From JABWAM01 sp964653025 (GTDB lineage Bacteria; Verrucomicrobiota; Verrucomicrobiia; JABWAM01): a stretch of 64,000 bases of DNA. Shown here piece by piece: positions 16,746 through 27,971 of the stretch (its first letter is position 1; every line of letters begins with the position of its first letter). Below the pieces are notes generated by a model. The model made no database searches. It saw only the letters and a list, made by a program, of their open reading frames with translations, and had not been told where the DNA came from. The stretch lies in assembly GCA_964653025.1 (NCBI GenBank), contig CAZZBZ010000005.1, forward strand, positions 1-64,000. Direction: 5' to 3'. A program made the translations under genes and the position numbers.

Positions 16746-18293
16746 TCATAGACCGTGGGTCTTGCAGGTCTTGCGAAAATGGTGGCCGTAGATCGAGAGG
16801 GTGATCGCCAGTGGGAGGGCGCGGCGGCGGCGAAAGAAGGTCCAGGCCAGCAGGCCCCAGTAGTGAAAACGCTCACGGCCGAAGATTCCGAGCCTCACGC
16901 TGGAGTGGAAGAAGGTGCGGAGATTCGCAAAGCGGAACGAGGTCTTGAAATGGACGGGTTGATACTCGCGTAGGAAGGTTCGAATGCGACGGTAGTAGGG
17001 CCCGGGGGAATAGATGGTGCGCATGATGCTGCGATAACCTTCCGCCAGTGTGGCCGCGTTCATGCGGGGAACGATATTGGTCGTGCCGTCCACGTTGTTC
17101 CCCGTGGTCCTCCCGAGGAGGCGTCCCTCGCGCAGGAGGCGGGCGTAGAGCTTCGTGTCGGGGAGCGCGTTGAGCATGCCGACCATCGCGGTGACAATCC
17201 CGCTCTTCTGGATGAACTCCACCTGCCGTTGGAAAATCGTGGGGGTGTCGTGGTCAAAGCCGACGATGAACCCGCCCTGCACCTGCAGGCCGGCGCGCTG
17301 GAGGCGCTTCACGTCGGCGACGAGGTCGCGCTTCTCGTTCTGCCGTTTGTTGCACTCGTGCAAGCTCGCGGCGTCGGGAGTCTCGATCCCCACGAAGACG
17401 GAATCGAACCCGGCCTTCGCCATCATTCCCATCAAGTCCGCGTCATCGGCGAGGTTAATCGAGGCCTCGGTGTAGAACGGGATGCCGTGCTTCCCCTTTT
17501 GCCAGGCGATGAGGGACGGCAACAGGTCGGTCTTCAGGCGTTGCTTGTTTCCGATGAAGTTGTCGTCCACGAAGAACACCTGCCCGCGCCAGCCGAGCGC
17601 GTAGAGGCCGTCGAGCTCCGCGATCACCTGGGCGGAGGTCTTGGTGCGGGGGCGGTGGCCGAACATGGCGGTGACGTTGCAGAACTCGCAGTCGAAGGGG
17701 CAGCCGCGCGAATACTGGACGCTCATCGAAGCGTAGCGCTTCAGGTCCGCGAGTTCCCAGAGAGGGGCCGGCGTCTGCTCGATGTCGGGATACTCCGGGG
17801 AGGCGTACGTTCGCTGCGCATGGCCGCGTTCGAGGTCGCGGAGGAACGGGGGGAGGGTGACCTCGGCCTCGTTGAGGACGAAGTGGTCCACCTCGGGAAA
17901 GAGTTCGTGCTCGCCGGTGAAGAGCGGGCCGCCGGCCACGACCTTGAGCCCCGCCGCGTGGCAGCGGGCGATCAGGACCCGGGTGGAGTCGCGCTGCGCG
18001 ATCATTGCGCCGATAAAAACAAGGTCCGCCCATGCAAGGTCCTCCTCCGTGAGACGGCGCACGTTGAGGTCCACGAGTCGCTTGCCCCAGGCCTTCGGGA
18101 GCATGGCCGCGAGGGTCAGGAGCCCGAGGGGAGGGAGGGTCGCCTTCTTGCGGACGAACTTGAGCGCGTGCTTGAAGCCCCAGAACGTGTCCGGAAACTC
18201 CGGGGAGAGGAGCAGGACGTTCCTCGGCGCCCCCGCCGTGTTTGCAGGGGCTTCGAACAGGGGGAACTGGGCGGATGTTGGCAAGGGAGACAT
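16746..18293 (-). CDS. B12-binding radical SAM protein (DUF4070 type)
   Basis: Iron-sulfur S-adenosylmethionine enzyme of about 515 residues. The N-terminal cobalamin-binding-like domain (about 20-165) includes LLLSPEFPDTFWGF and ADLVFIGAM. The radical SAM core carries the CxxxCxxC cluster motif as RGCPFDCEFC near residue 205, followed by FVDDNFIGNK and VGIETPDAASL. The C-terminal helical part matches this family by eye. The reaction is unknown; relatives include hopanoid C2/C3 methylases and uncharacterised enzymes. An imperfect hairpin at 16721-16748 spans its stop codon and may assist termination. Confidence 0.88.
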   Translation of the reverse strand: MSPLPTSAQFPLFEAPANTAGAPRNVLLLSPEFPDTFWGFKHALKFVRKKATLPPLGLLTLAAMLPKAWGKRLVDLNVRRLTEEDLAWADLVFIGAMIAQRDSTRVLIARCHAAGLKVVAGGPLFTGEHELFPEVDHFVLNEAEVTLPPFLRDLERGHAQRTYASPEYPDIEQTPAPLWELADLKRYASMSVQYSRGCPFDCEFCNVTAMFGHRPRTKTSAQVIAELDGLYALGWRGQVFFVDDNFIGNKQRLKTDLLPSLIAWQKGKHGIPFYTEASINLADDADLMGMMAKAGFDSVFVGIETPDAASLHECNKRQNEKRDLVADVKRLQRAGLQVQGGFIVGFDHDTPTIFQRQVEFIQKSGIVTAMVGMLNALPDTKLYARLLREGRLLGRTTGNNVDGTTNIVPRMNAATLAEGYRSIMRTIYSPGPYYRRIRTFLREYQPVHFKTSFRFANLRTFFHSSVRLGIFGRERFHYWGLLAWTFFRRRRALPLAITLSIYGHHFRKTCKTHGL

Positions 18294-18694
18294 GGGCACA
18301 TCGGCCGGGGCTCCGCCGTTCGATCCTGACGCCTGCGGGAGGTGGAGAATGTCGGGCGCTGGGTCGGTCGACGGCGCAACCTAGCCCGAATCTGGCGAAA
18401 AGGAAAATGCCAAAAACGGGGGCGTGCTGGGGAGGGGGAAAAAGTGTTGGTGTCCGACATACCTTTCGGCGCGAGCCGCGCCTCCCGAAGATGGAAAGAG
18501 GGTTTTGCTCTTCGTGGGAGGCGCGGCCCGCGCCGATCTGGAGGCCCCCCGCGGAGCGCTTGCCAATCAACTGGTCGGCGCGCCGGAGACGCGCCCTCCC
18601 GGGGGACGAGAGGTGGGATGAAGTTGGGAGGGCGGGCCGTTCCGTTGAGAGGAGTTTGCCGAAGCGGAGGGTCCGCGACTCCAGGCTCCCGTCT
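18294..18694. other. 401-bp intergenic region holding an inverted repeat
   Basis: No coding sequence is supported here, between the divergent ends of the radical SAM gene (start at 18293) and the LuxR-type regulator (stop at 18695). The main feature is the inverted repeat at 18467-18535. I see no convincing sigma-70 promoter. Confidence 0.5.
18467..18535. repeat. GGGAGGCGCGG inverted repeat related to the 3012-3118 element
   Basis: CGGCGCGAGCCGCGCCTCCC at 18467-18486 pairs with 18516-18535 (19 of 20 positions). GAAGA (18487-18491) and TCTTC (18509-18513) extend the stem after one bulged base. The core CGCGAGCCGCG opposite CGCGGCCCGCG, and the GGGAG end, are shared with the outer arms of the cloverleaf element at 3012-3118, including the position of the mismatch. 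Confidence 0.8.
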
Positions 18695-19378
18695 TCAGGC
18701 CTCGGTTTCCACCCATTGCACGGCGTGACGCACGAGTTCGATCGCGTTCCTGAGCCCCAGCTTCCTCTTGAGGATGGCGCGGTAGCTTTCGATGGTGCTC
18801 ACGCTCAGGTGGAGCTTGCGGGAGATCTGGCCTGTGGAGCTTCCATTGCCGATCAAGCGGAACACCTGCAGCTCGCGGTCGCTCAACCGGGTCATCGGGG
18901 GAGGGGGGGCGGCCACCGTGCCGTTGGCTGAGCGCTCCAGGATTCGACGCTTGATATGGTCGCTCAGGTGCAACTCTCCCGAAAGGACGCGACGAAGGGC
19001 GCCGATCACGACATCCGAGGGTTCCTTCTTCGCGAGGTAGCCGCGAGCCCCGGCCTGAAGCCCCCGCTCGGCATACAGCGATTCGTCGTGCATCGAAAGG
19101 ATGAGCGTGAGGAGCTTCGGGAAGCGCGCCTTCAGGTCCTTGACCAACTCGATGCCATCGCCATCCTGCAGCGAGATGTCCACGAGGACGAGGTCCGGGC
19201 GGGAGGCCTCGATGGCTTCGACGGTCTCCGACGCCCGCTCCACCTCCCCGCAGACCCGCAGGTCGGTTTCCAAATTGATGAGTTGCGCCAGGCCCTGGCG
19301 GAAGATGGGGTGGTCGTCCACGATGAGGATCCTTCTTCGCGGTGGCGTCTTGCGCGTGGCGGGCGGGCGTGGGGTCAT
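18695..19378 (-). CDS. NarL/LuxR-type response regulator
   Basis: Two-component transcription factor of 227 residues. Receiver domain (about 15-135): acidic pair in ILIVDDHP, phospho-acceptor Asp67 in LVLVDISL, the switch region LILSMHD and the conserved Lys in GYLAKKEP. A C-terminal LuxR helix-turn-helix (about 160-222) reads LSDRELQVFRLIGNGSSTGQI then LHLSVSTIESYRAILKRKL. The ATG overlaps the stop of the upstream PAS kinase as ATGA, making that HisKA_3-type kinase its likely partner. It is the only DNA-binding output in the whole sensory block. Confidence 0.95.
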   Translation of the reverse strand: MTPRPPATRKTPPRRRILIVDDHPIFRQGLAQLINLETDLRVCGEVERASETVEAIEASRPDLVLVDISLQDGDGIELVKDLKARFPKLLTLILSMHDESLYAERGLQAGARGYLAKKEPSDVVIGALRRVLSGELHLSDHIKRRILERSANGTVAAPPPPMTRLSDRELQVFRLIGNGSSTGQISRKLHLSVSTIESYRAILKRKLGLRNAIELVRHAVQWVETEA

Positions 19379-21756
19379 GGGGTTTTTCGGCGCCGGGGAG
19401 GCGCGGGGATGGGACACATGCAGGAGAGACGGGTGCCCCCGTGGCGGCCGGGTTTGATTTGCAGGAAAGCGCCGATCAGCGAGGCGCGATAGCGCATGAT
19501 TTCGAGCCCAAGCCCCCGCTTTGATCGGGGGCTTATCGGGAGGCGTTTGCCATCGGCGTTCATGGTGAGATGCAGCGCTCCCTTCGCGAGCGCGGCTAAA
19601 CGGATCGTCACCCGCCGGGCTTTTCCGTGGCGGATCGCGTTGCTCGTCGCTTCCTGCACGATCCTGAAAAGATGGGTGGCCACGGAATGGTCGTGGACCA
19701 GGACCGTGCGAGCAGCGCGAAAGCGACACTCGACACGGAATATGGAGTTCATGGTCATGGCAAACTCGGTGAGGGCCGACATCAGGCCGTTCGCCTCCGG
19801 TTTTACGGGGTGAAGTCCGCGGGCCACGCCGCGCGCCTCCTTAAGGGAGGAGTCCAGGATGATCGAGAGCCGGTCAAAAGCGCGGGAGTTGGGCGGGGAC
19901 TCCGTGCGAAGTTCTCGGCTGAGGGCGTCGCACATGAAGCGGAGACCGGTCAGCTTCTGGCACAACCCATCGTGCAGGTCCCGGGCGATCCTCCCCTGCT
20001 CGTGATCGGCAGCCTGGAGGATTTGTTCCTTCAGTTGCTTGTGTTCGGTGATGTCCTGCACCGTGCCGCGCAGGGAATGGATCTTCCCCTTGAGCGCGGG
20101 CTCCGCCTCGCCCCGAAACATCACCCAAGCCTCCCTGCCATCGTAGCAAGACAGCGCCATCTCCAACTCGAAAGGCCTTCCGGTGTTTCTGGTCGCCTCG
20201 ATGGCCGCGTTCAGCCGTTTCCAACTCATCTCGCTCATCAGAGACCGCTGTTCCTCGAAAGGGGGAGGAGGTTGACCGTGAGGGAGTCCCGTGATGCGGC
20301 GGAGTTCCTGCGACCATGAGGCGGTCCCCGTCTTCAGGTTCAGACTCCAACTCCCCAGCTGCGCGAGGCGCTGGGCTTCCGCGAGCGTCTGCTCGTTGCG
20401 ACGGAGAACGATCTCGCCTTGTTTGCGCTCGGTGACGTCCTGGGCGGTGCCGCGAAGCCTGAGGACCTTGCCCTTCCTGTCGTAGACCGGTTCGCAGCGG
20501 GCATGGACCCACTTCGCTGGCTTCCCGCGTTGAAGGACCTGCAGGTCCATCTGGAAGGGTTTTCCCGCACGGGTTGCGTCACGGAGCGGCGACTCCAGCT
20601 GTTTCCATGTCGCCCTGCTGTAGATTCGTGAGCGCTCGTCCATGGTGGGAGGCGGGAGGTTTGGATCGCGCCCATAGATGCGGTACATCTCGCCGGACCA
20701 CCGGGTGGTTCCCGTCGCCGTGTCGTAATCCCAACTCCCCACCCTGGCGACGCGCTGGGCTTCGCTGAGTTCGGTTTCGATGCGCTTGCGGTCGGTGATA
20801 TCCTGGACCGTCCCCCGAAGTTGGAGCATGCGACCGTCGGGGCCGAACTCCGCCTCCGAGCGGATCGAGATCCACTTAATCTCACACCGATCGGTGAGAA
20901 GCTCCGTGTCCATCACGTAGGTGGGGTCGAGGGGGGTTCGGCTTGTGGCCAGCTTCACCAGGCGATCCCAGTCCTTTGGGGCGTAGAAGCGGGCGTGTTC
21001 CTCAAAGGAGGGGGGTGGGAGACGGCGGTCGTGGCCGGTGATCCGGTAAAGCTCCTCGGTCCAGTGGGTCGTATCCGTGGTTGCATCCCACAAAAAGCTT
21101 CCAATCCCTGCCACCCGCTGGGCCTCGTTCAGCTCGCGTTCCCTCTCGCGGAGGGCGGTCTCGATCCTCCTGCGCTCCGTGATGTCCGTGAGCATGCCCA
21201 GCACCCCGTTGTACCGGCCATCGACATCCCGGGTCGGGGTGCAGGAGCAGATGAGCCAGAGGTTGGCCCCATCCCTCTTCCGAAATCGAAAATCGAAGGT
21301 GGATGCCGCGCCCGCCTCGATTTGCTTCAGGCGGGACCGGGCCGCGGCGTGGTCTTCCGGGTGGATGAAATCGAAAATGGGCCTTCCCAGGACCTCGTCC
21401 GTGGCATACCCGAACATCTCGGCCATCCGCGCGTTGAGGAATACGACGGCCGCCTCGGCGTTGAGCATGCCGATCCCCTCCTGCGCGGTTTCCACCACCA
21501 GGCGGTAGCGCTCGGCGCTTTCCCTCGAGGCGCGCTTCCCGGCGGCGCGCGCATGGGCTCCGCTTGGGAAAAGGAGGTCCTTCCAGTGCTCGGCCAAGGG
21601 CGCGCCGCCCTTGACGAGCGCCACCAGGCTCTGCTTTTCGGAAGCGGTCAGCGGGGTCATTCGTGAACCGTGCAACGCTTCCGGTCGGGGGAACTCCGCC
21701 GCCGCGGCGGGGAACCGGACCGGGGCGGGAGGCAGCGTATCGCGTGCGAGGCTCAA
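19375..21756 (-). CDS. Multi-PAS sensor histidine kinase, HisKA_3 (NarL-partner) type
   Basis: 793 residues with no obvious membrane helix, so probably a soluble sensor. After a variable N-terminus come at least four PAS/PAC units, separated by PAC ends of the form LRGTVQDITDRKRIE or MLTDITERRRIE (about 90-600). The dimerisation domain has the phospho-His in IARDLHDGLCQKLTG, the H-D pattern of HisKA_3 kinases. A HATPase domain follows with IVQEATSNAIRHG and RGLGLEIM; its DxGxG box is weak (NADGKR). An in-frame ATG about 30 codons in (MTPLTASEKQ) is an alternative start. Coupled to the LuxR-type regulator. Confidence 0.93.
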   Translation of the reverse strand: MSLARDTLPPAPVRFPAAAAEFPRPEALHGSRMTPLTASEKQSLVALVKGGAPLAEHWKDLLFPSGAHARAAGKRASRESAERYRLVVETAQEGIGMLNAEAAVVFLNARMAEMFGYATDEVLGRPIFDFIHPEDHAAARSRLKQIEAGAASTFDFRFRKRDGANLWLICSCTPTRDVDGRYNGVLGMLTDITERRRIETALRERERELNEAQRVAGIGSFLWDATTDTTHWTEELYRITGHDRRLPPPSFEEHARFYAPKDWDRLVKLATSRTPLDPTYVMDTELLTDRCEIKWISIRSEAEFGPDGRMLQLRGTVQDITDRKRIETELSEAQRVARVGSWDYDTATGTTRWSGEMYRIYGRDPNLPPPTMDERSRIYSRATWKQLESPLRDATRAGKPFQMDLQVLQRGKPAKWVHARCEPVYDRKGKVLRLRGTAQDVTERKQGEIVLRRNEQTLAEAQRLAQLGSWSLNLKTGTASWSQELRRITGLPHGQPPPPFEEQRSLMSEMSWKRLNAAIEATRNTGRPFELEMALSCYDGREAWVMFRGEAEPALKGKIHSLRGTVQDITEHKQLKEQILQAADHEQGRIARDLHDGLCQKLTGLRFMCDALSRELRTESPPNSRAFDRLSIILDSSLKEARGVARGLHPVKPEANGLMSALTEFAMTMNSIFRVECRFRAARTVLVHDHSVATHLFRIVQEATSNAIRHGKARRVTIRLAALAKGALHLTMNADGKRLPISPRSKRGLGLEIMRYRASLIGAFLQIKPGRHGGTRLSCMCPIPAPPRRRKTP

Positions 21757-21777
21757 TGAGAAGCCTTCCGTGGGGGG

Positions 21778-22176
21778 TCAGGCGGGTGAGGGTGCCTGGA
21801 CGGGGACGACGCACCCCTCGATGCAGGCCAGGAGTTCCTCCTCGTTGGCCAGCTTCCGGATGAAGCGGTAACCCCCGCTCATCGTGGGGGTGTCGCGGGC
21901 CTCCTTCTTGGCGACCAGCGAGGTGACGAAGACCACCGGGATCTGACGGAGCTTCGGCTCGGCGCGCAAGCGCGTGGCGACGTCGCCCCCGTCCAGGCCC
22001 GGCATGACCACGTCGAGAAGGATGAGGTCGGGCATCACCTCCATGGCGCGGTTGACGCTTCGAACGGAGATGTTCTCCGTGTGAACCTCGTACCGTCCCG
22101 TGGTTTCGAGGAGGCGCTTCATCATGCGCGTGTACGTGGGTTCGTCGTCGATGATGAGGATTCGTTTGGTGTTCAT
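21778..22176 (-). CDS. Single-domain response regulator
   Basis: 132 residues, a lone receiver: acidic pair in IDDEP, phospho-acceptor Asp in LILLDVVMPGLDGG (about residue 54), Thr in VVFVTSLVAKK. The switch Lys sits in YRFIRKLAN rather than the usual K-P, so the region around it is not canonical. With no output domain it probably relays phosphate or acts by binding a kinase. Its ATG overlaps the stop of the preceding hybrid kinase as ATGA, and the multi-PAS kinase starts 21 bases downstream. Confidence 0.92.
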   Translation of the reverse strand: MNTKRILIIDDEPTYTRMMKRLLETTGRYEVHTENISVRSVNRAMEVMPDLILLDVVMPGLDGGDVATRLRAEPKLRQIPVVFVTSLVAKKEARDTPTMSGGYRFIRKLANEEELLACIEGCVVPVQAPSPA

Positions 22177-23816
22177 GGTTTGGATTTCTCGTTAAGGGCG
22201 AAAGCCAGGGTGGCCCGCACCCCGCCGTCGGGGCGGTTTTGCAGGTCCAGGATGCCCCCGTGCAGCTCCACAATGGTTTTGCAGACCGCCAGGCCCAGTC
22301 CGGTGCCCTTGCCGTTGGGTTTTGTGGTGAAGAAGGGCTCCCCGATTTGCGTGAGGATGTTCTCGGGGATCCCCGTCCCGCTGTCCTCGATTTCAGCGCA
22401 GAGAACGAGGTCGCCCACCTCAAGGTGGCGGAGTTTCTTTCCCGCGGGGCTTTTCCTGAAGTCAACAAGGGGGCGGGCGGAAGTGCGCATCCTCAATATC
22501 CCTCCATCCGGCATTGCGTCCGCGGCATTCTCGAAGAGGTTGAGAAACACCTCGGAGATTTTCTGGGAGTCGAAGGGCACGGCGGGGAGGTCCGCCACGA
22601 GGTCGGTTTCCACGGTGATCCTTCGGCGGAGGAACTCGTGGTGCATGAGCCTCAGGGCCTGCCTCACGAGGCCGTTCAGGTCGTGGCTGTCGGCGACGAT
22701 CTGCCGCGGCACGGAAAAATCCAGCAGGCCCCGCATGATCCCGTCGGCCTGCTGGATCGACTCCTTCATGTCCGCGAGGACCTCGGAGACCTCGGCATCC
22801 CGGCCCGGGGTAAGCCGCATGAGAAGCTCTACCCCGCGCAGGACGATGGAGAGGGGATTCTTGACCTCGTGGGCCACGCTTGCGGCGAGGCGCCCCACGA
22901 TCTTGAGTTTCTCGGCCTCCACGAGGTAGAGCTGCGCGTTTTGCAGCTCGACGTGGGCCTTCCTGAGCTCGTCGAGGGTGCGCTGCAACTCATCCTTGCT
23001 CGTCCGCAGATCCTCGTTGGCCCGAGCGACCCGGGTCTCCGCCTCCTTGATGTCCGTGATGTCGCGGTTGACGCCGACCGTCCCGAGGATGTGCCCGTGG
23101 CGGTCGCGGAAGGGCGCCTTGCTGGTGACGACCCAGTGCGCCCTGCCCTCGTTGTCGCGGAGGAGGGATTCCCGGTCCATGAGCATCCTTCCCGTCCTCA
23201 CGATTTCCAGGTCCTCTTCCAGGAAGCCCTGCGCGTTTTTCTGCTGGAACAGGTCCGAATCGGTTTTTCCGTAGAGGGCCTCGGGTTCCGAGACGCCGAA
23301 AAAGCGGGCGACGGGGCGGTTGGCGAGCATGAAGCGGCACTCGCGGTCCTTCACGTAGACCTCCACGGGCATGGCCTCGATGACCGCGTGGAGAAGGTCC
23401 CGTTCCCAGCGCAACTCCTCCCGTATGCGGGCCCGCTCGATCGCGTGGCGAATCGTGCGCCACATCGTGGAGTAGTCCACGCGGCCCTTGACGACGTAAT
23501 CCTCGGCCCCTTCCTGGAGGGCGCGGAGGGCCGCCTCCTCGTCGTCCATGCCGCTCAGGACGATGATCGGCGTGGCCCCGGCCCATGCCTTCGCCTTGGT
23601 GAAGGTCTCAAGTCCCTGGGAATCCGGCAGCCCGAGGTCGAGCAGGATCAGGTCGTAGCGGACGGATTCCAGGAGTTTCATGGCCTCCGAAAGGCTTCCC
23701 GCCGAGTCGACTTCACACGCGCCGGAGGTCGTTTCCCTGAGCAGTTCCTTCAGGAGCGTCGCCTGGGCGGGGTCGTCCTCGATGTAAAGGACGCGGTTGG
23801 GGACGAGGTTGGGCAT
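22173..23816 (-). CDS. Receiver-PAS-histidine kinase with N-terminal receiver
   Basis: 547 residues, cytoplasmic. An N-terminal receiver (about 6-125, Asp60 in LILLDLGLP, Lys in DYVVKGR) precedes a PAS domain (about 150-265; CRFMLANRPVARFFGVSEPE and the PAC end TVGVNRDITDIKEAE). A coiled linker leads to a HisKA domain with ASVAHEVKNPLSIVL (phospho-His near 315) and HATPase boxes LNLFENAADAMPDGG, DSGTGIPE, and GKGTGLGLAV. The receiver-first order fits a kinase governed by upstream phosphorylation, perhaps from the 24267 kinase and its regulator. It follows that regulator by 10 bases. Confidence 0.93.
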   Translation of the reverse strand: MPNLVPNRVLYIEDDPAQATLLKELLRETTSGACEVDSAGSLSEAMKLLESVRYDLILLDLGLPDSQGLETFTKAKAWAGATPIIVLSGMDDEEAALRALQEGAEDYVVKGRVDYSTMWRTIRHAIERARIREELRWERDLLHAVIEAMPVEVYVKDRECRFMLANRPVARFFGVSEPEALYGKTDSDLFQQKNAQGFLEEDLEIVRTGRMLMDRESLLRDNEGRAHWVVTSKAPFRDRHGHILGTVGVNRDITDIKEAETRVARANEDLRTSKDELQRTLDELRKAHVELQNAQLYLVEAEKLKIVGRLAASVAHEVKNPLSIVLRGVELLMRLTPGRDAEVSEVLADMKESIQQADGIMRGLLDFSVPRQIVADSHDLNGLVRQALRLMHHEFLRRRITVETDLVADLPAVPFDSQKISEVFLNLFENAADAMPDGGILRMRTSARPLVDFRKSPAGKKLRHLEVGDLVLCAEIEDSGTGIPENILTQIGEPFFTTKPNGKGTGLGLAVCKTIVELHGGILDLQNRPDGGVRATLAFALNEKSKP

Positions 23817-23826
23817 AGGGGGAGGG

Positions 23827-24266
23827 TTAGGGAAGTTTCACGACGCTGAACCAGAAGTCCTGGATGCTTTTCACGACGCGGACGAACTGCTCGAAGTCCA
23901 CGGGCTTGGTGATGTAGCAGTTCGCGTTGAGATTGTAGGCGCGCAGCACATCCTCCTCCGCGCTGGAGGTGGTGAGGACGACGATCGGAATCCGGTGAAG
24001 GTCGGGGTCGGCCTTGATTTCCGCGAGGACCTCGCGCCCGTCTTTCCGGGGCAGGTTCAAATCAAGGAGGACGAGGTCGGGACGCGGGGCGTTCGCGTAC
24101 TTTCCCGTCTTGCGGAGGTAGGCGATCGCCTCCTCGCCGTCCCCGACGATCCCGACGTGGTTGTGCATCTTGTTTTCCTTGAGGACCTCCATGGCGAGGC
24201 GCACGTCGGCGGGATTGTCCTCGACCATGAGGATCTCGATTTCCTTGACGCCGAGGGAGTTGGTTT

Positions 24267-24270
<4 letters not shown>
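23827..24270 (-). CDS. Rcp1-like single-domain response regulator
   Basis: 147 residues. Acidic pair in MVEDNPADVRLAMEVL, phospho-acceptor Asp70 in LVLLDLNLPRKDGRE, switch Thr in VVLTTSSAEED and Lys in CYITKPVDFEQF. The EDNPAD-R-L-E and NLPRKDGREVL signatures are those of receivers that partner phytochrome-like and GAF kinases. The ATG overlaps the stop of the upstream GAF kinase as ATGA. No DNA-binding domain follows. Confidence 0.93.
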
Positions 24271-26315
<2,045 letters not shown>

Positions 26316-26714
26316 GAAGGACCTCTTCGGCCGATGATGAACCGCCGCGGAATGGTGACCATCGTGCCAAACGCGAAACTGCGCCCGTGGAAAACGCCAT
26401 GCGATTTCCAGCGGACGGAAGGCGCATGGCGGTTTCCGCGATGCAAATCTCATGGTTCCCACGATTCCCATGGCTCGCGTTTCCGAAGCAGGATGGCCGC
26501 GTGCCGATGATCACTGACGGAGTGGCGAGCCTGCTCGGGGGAATCGGGATTGTAGTCGTGGCAATCAACATCTCCCTGGCGTTGTTCATCGCATGGCATC
26601 TTGCCATCGAGGTCAGGAGCCGTAGAAAGGCCGACCCTGGCCGGGATCGCAAGAAAGCGTGACGCCTACGGACAACTCCGCCGGCTGACGGGCGCGAGGG
26701 TCGGCCGCCGCGGG
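26316..26714. other. 399-bp gap between sensory block and yebC, one possible small ORF
   Basis: Apart from the possible 53-codon membrane peptide at 26501-26662 there is no coding signal here. The leftward sensory block must be transcribed from this region, but I cannot pick a convincing -35/-10 pair in the GC-rich sequence. Confidence 0.4.
26501..26662 (+). CDS. Possible small single-span membrane protein
   Basis: About 53 codons from a GTG (an ATG lies two codons in), with AGGA 8 bases before the GTG. The peptide contains one strong hydrophobic segment, LLGGIGIVVVAINISLALFI, then a positively charged tail (RSRRKADPGRDRKK), the pattern of a small inner-membrane protein. It lies alone between two minus-strand genes. 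No homologue is recognised and its reality is uncertain. Confidence 0.35.
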   Translation: MPMITDGVASLLGGIGIVVVAINISLALFIAWHLAIEVRSRRKADPGRDRKKA

Positions 26715-27440
26715 TCACCTCATCGCTGCATAGACGCGGTGGACGTCGTCGTGCTCGTCGAGCGCGTTGAGGAACGCGGTGACCTCCGCCCGCTTCGGCT
26801 CGGGGACCTCCACGGGGTCCTTGGCGACGTAGCTCATCTCGGAGGCGGTGACCGTCCACTTCGCGGCGGCGAGGAACTTGCCCACCGCGTCGAGGTCGGC
26901 CCGGTCGCACGAGAAGCGTGCGCCGGCATGCCCCGCGGGGATGTCTTCCGACTCCAGCGGCTCGACGCCCTGGGCGCCCGCCTCGATCGCCACGGCCTCG
27001 AGGTCCAGGCCCTTCTCGGCGGAGCAATGGGCCTCGACGATCCCCACGTGATTGAACATCCAGCCGACGCTCCCGATCGCGCCGAGCTGGCCGTCCTTGA
27101 AGAGAACGCGGATCTCGGGCGCCGTGCGGTTGCGGTTGTCGGTGAGGCACTCGACGATCACGGGGACCTTGTGGGGGGCGAACCCTTCGTAAGTGACGGT
27201 CTCGTAGTTGATCGTCTCCCCCGTGAGCCCGGCGCCGCGCTTCACGGCGCGTTCGATGGTCTCCCGCGGGACGGACTGCTTCCGGGCTGCCTCGAGGGCG
27301 GCATAGAGGCGTGCGTTGAGATCGGGATCGGGGCCTCCCGCCTTGGCGGCGACGAGGATTTCCTTCACGAGCTTTCCGAAGAGCTGGCCGCGCTTGAGTG
27401 CGCTCAACTCCCGCCATTTCTGTTTCCACTGGGCTCCCAT
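26715..27440 (-). CDS. YebC/PmpR family protein
   Basis: 241 residues from MGAQWKQKWRE, near the family's usual 240-250. Hallmarks are ALKRGQLFGKLVKEILVAAK, PDPDLNARLYAALEAARK, VPRETIERAVKRG, the NRNRTAPEIR segment and MFNHVG. The usual N-terminal MAGHSKW is replaced by MGAQWKQKW. Members have been described as transcription regulators (PmpR) or, more recently, as translation factors that help at proline runs; I cannot tell which applies. It stands alone on the minus strand. Confidence 0.93.
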   Translation of the reverse strand: MGAQWKQKWRELSALKRGQLFGKLVKEILVAAKAGGPDPDLNARLYAALEAARKQSVPRETIERAVKRGAGLTGETINYETVTYEGFAPHKVPVIVECLTDNRNRTAPEIRVLFKDGQLGAIGSVGWMFNHVGIVEAHCSAEKGLDLEAVAIEAGAQGVEPLESEDIPAGHAGARFSCDRADLDAVGKFLAAAKWTVTASEMSYVAKDPVEVPEPKRAEVTAFLNALDEHDDVHRVYAAMR

Positions 27441-27594
27441 GGGAGTCGCATTCTTGCGCCAGGCCATGCCCAAACCAAGGCGGAATCGAGGCTGCTGGAG
27501 GCTTGGCTACCTCAAATAGCGGGGCGTCGAGCAGCTCGGTCGCGGCAGGCAGGAGGGCGAAATGAACCCCGCAAAACCTTCATCGATTCGATTC

Positions 27595-27930
27595 CTACCG
27601 GGCAGGAGACCGTGTTTCGGTGGCGATCCAGCGGAGGTAGGCGGCGAGGCCGCCCTCCGCGCGGAGGACGAGGATCTCGGGGACTTCATACGGGTGCGCT
27701 TCCGCGATCGCACGGACGAGCGCCTTCGCCCGCACACGAGAGGTCTTGAAGGTCATTGCAACCTCCTTCGCCCGCTCGAGTTTTCCCTTCCACCAGTAGT
27801 GCGACTCGCCGCGCGGGGCGAGGTGGACGCAGGCAGCCATGCGCTTCGCGAGCACGACACGCGCGATGCTCCGCGCAACGACTACGGAGGGCGCGGTCGA
27901 AAGCACGAGACAGGCGTCGTCCTTCATCAT
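27595..27930 (-). CDS. cutA: CutA family protein (divalent cation tolerance)
   Basis: Small trimeric cytoplasmic protein of the CutA1 family, 111 residues. Signature positions are LAKRMAACVHLAP, the aromatic pair in SHYWWKGKLERAKE, the TSRVRAKALVRAIAEAHPYEVPEI motif region and a final YLRWI near the C-terminus. Its role in copper tolerance in E. coli is disputed. It ends 154 bases upstream of the yebC-like gene and is 41 bases from the esterase gene in the same orientation. Confidence 0.92.
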   Translation of the reverse strand: MMKDDACLVLSTAPSVVVARSIARVVLAKRMAACVHLAPRGESHYWWKGKLERAKEVAMTFKTSRVRAKALVRAIAEAHPYEVPEILVLRAEGGLAAYLRWIATETRSPAR

Positions 27931-27971
27931 CCCCTACCGTCCGTGTTTCATCCGTGGCTTCCCCACGGAAA

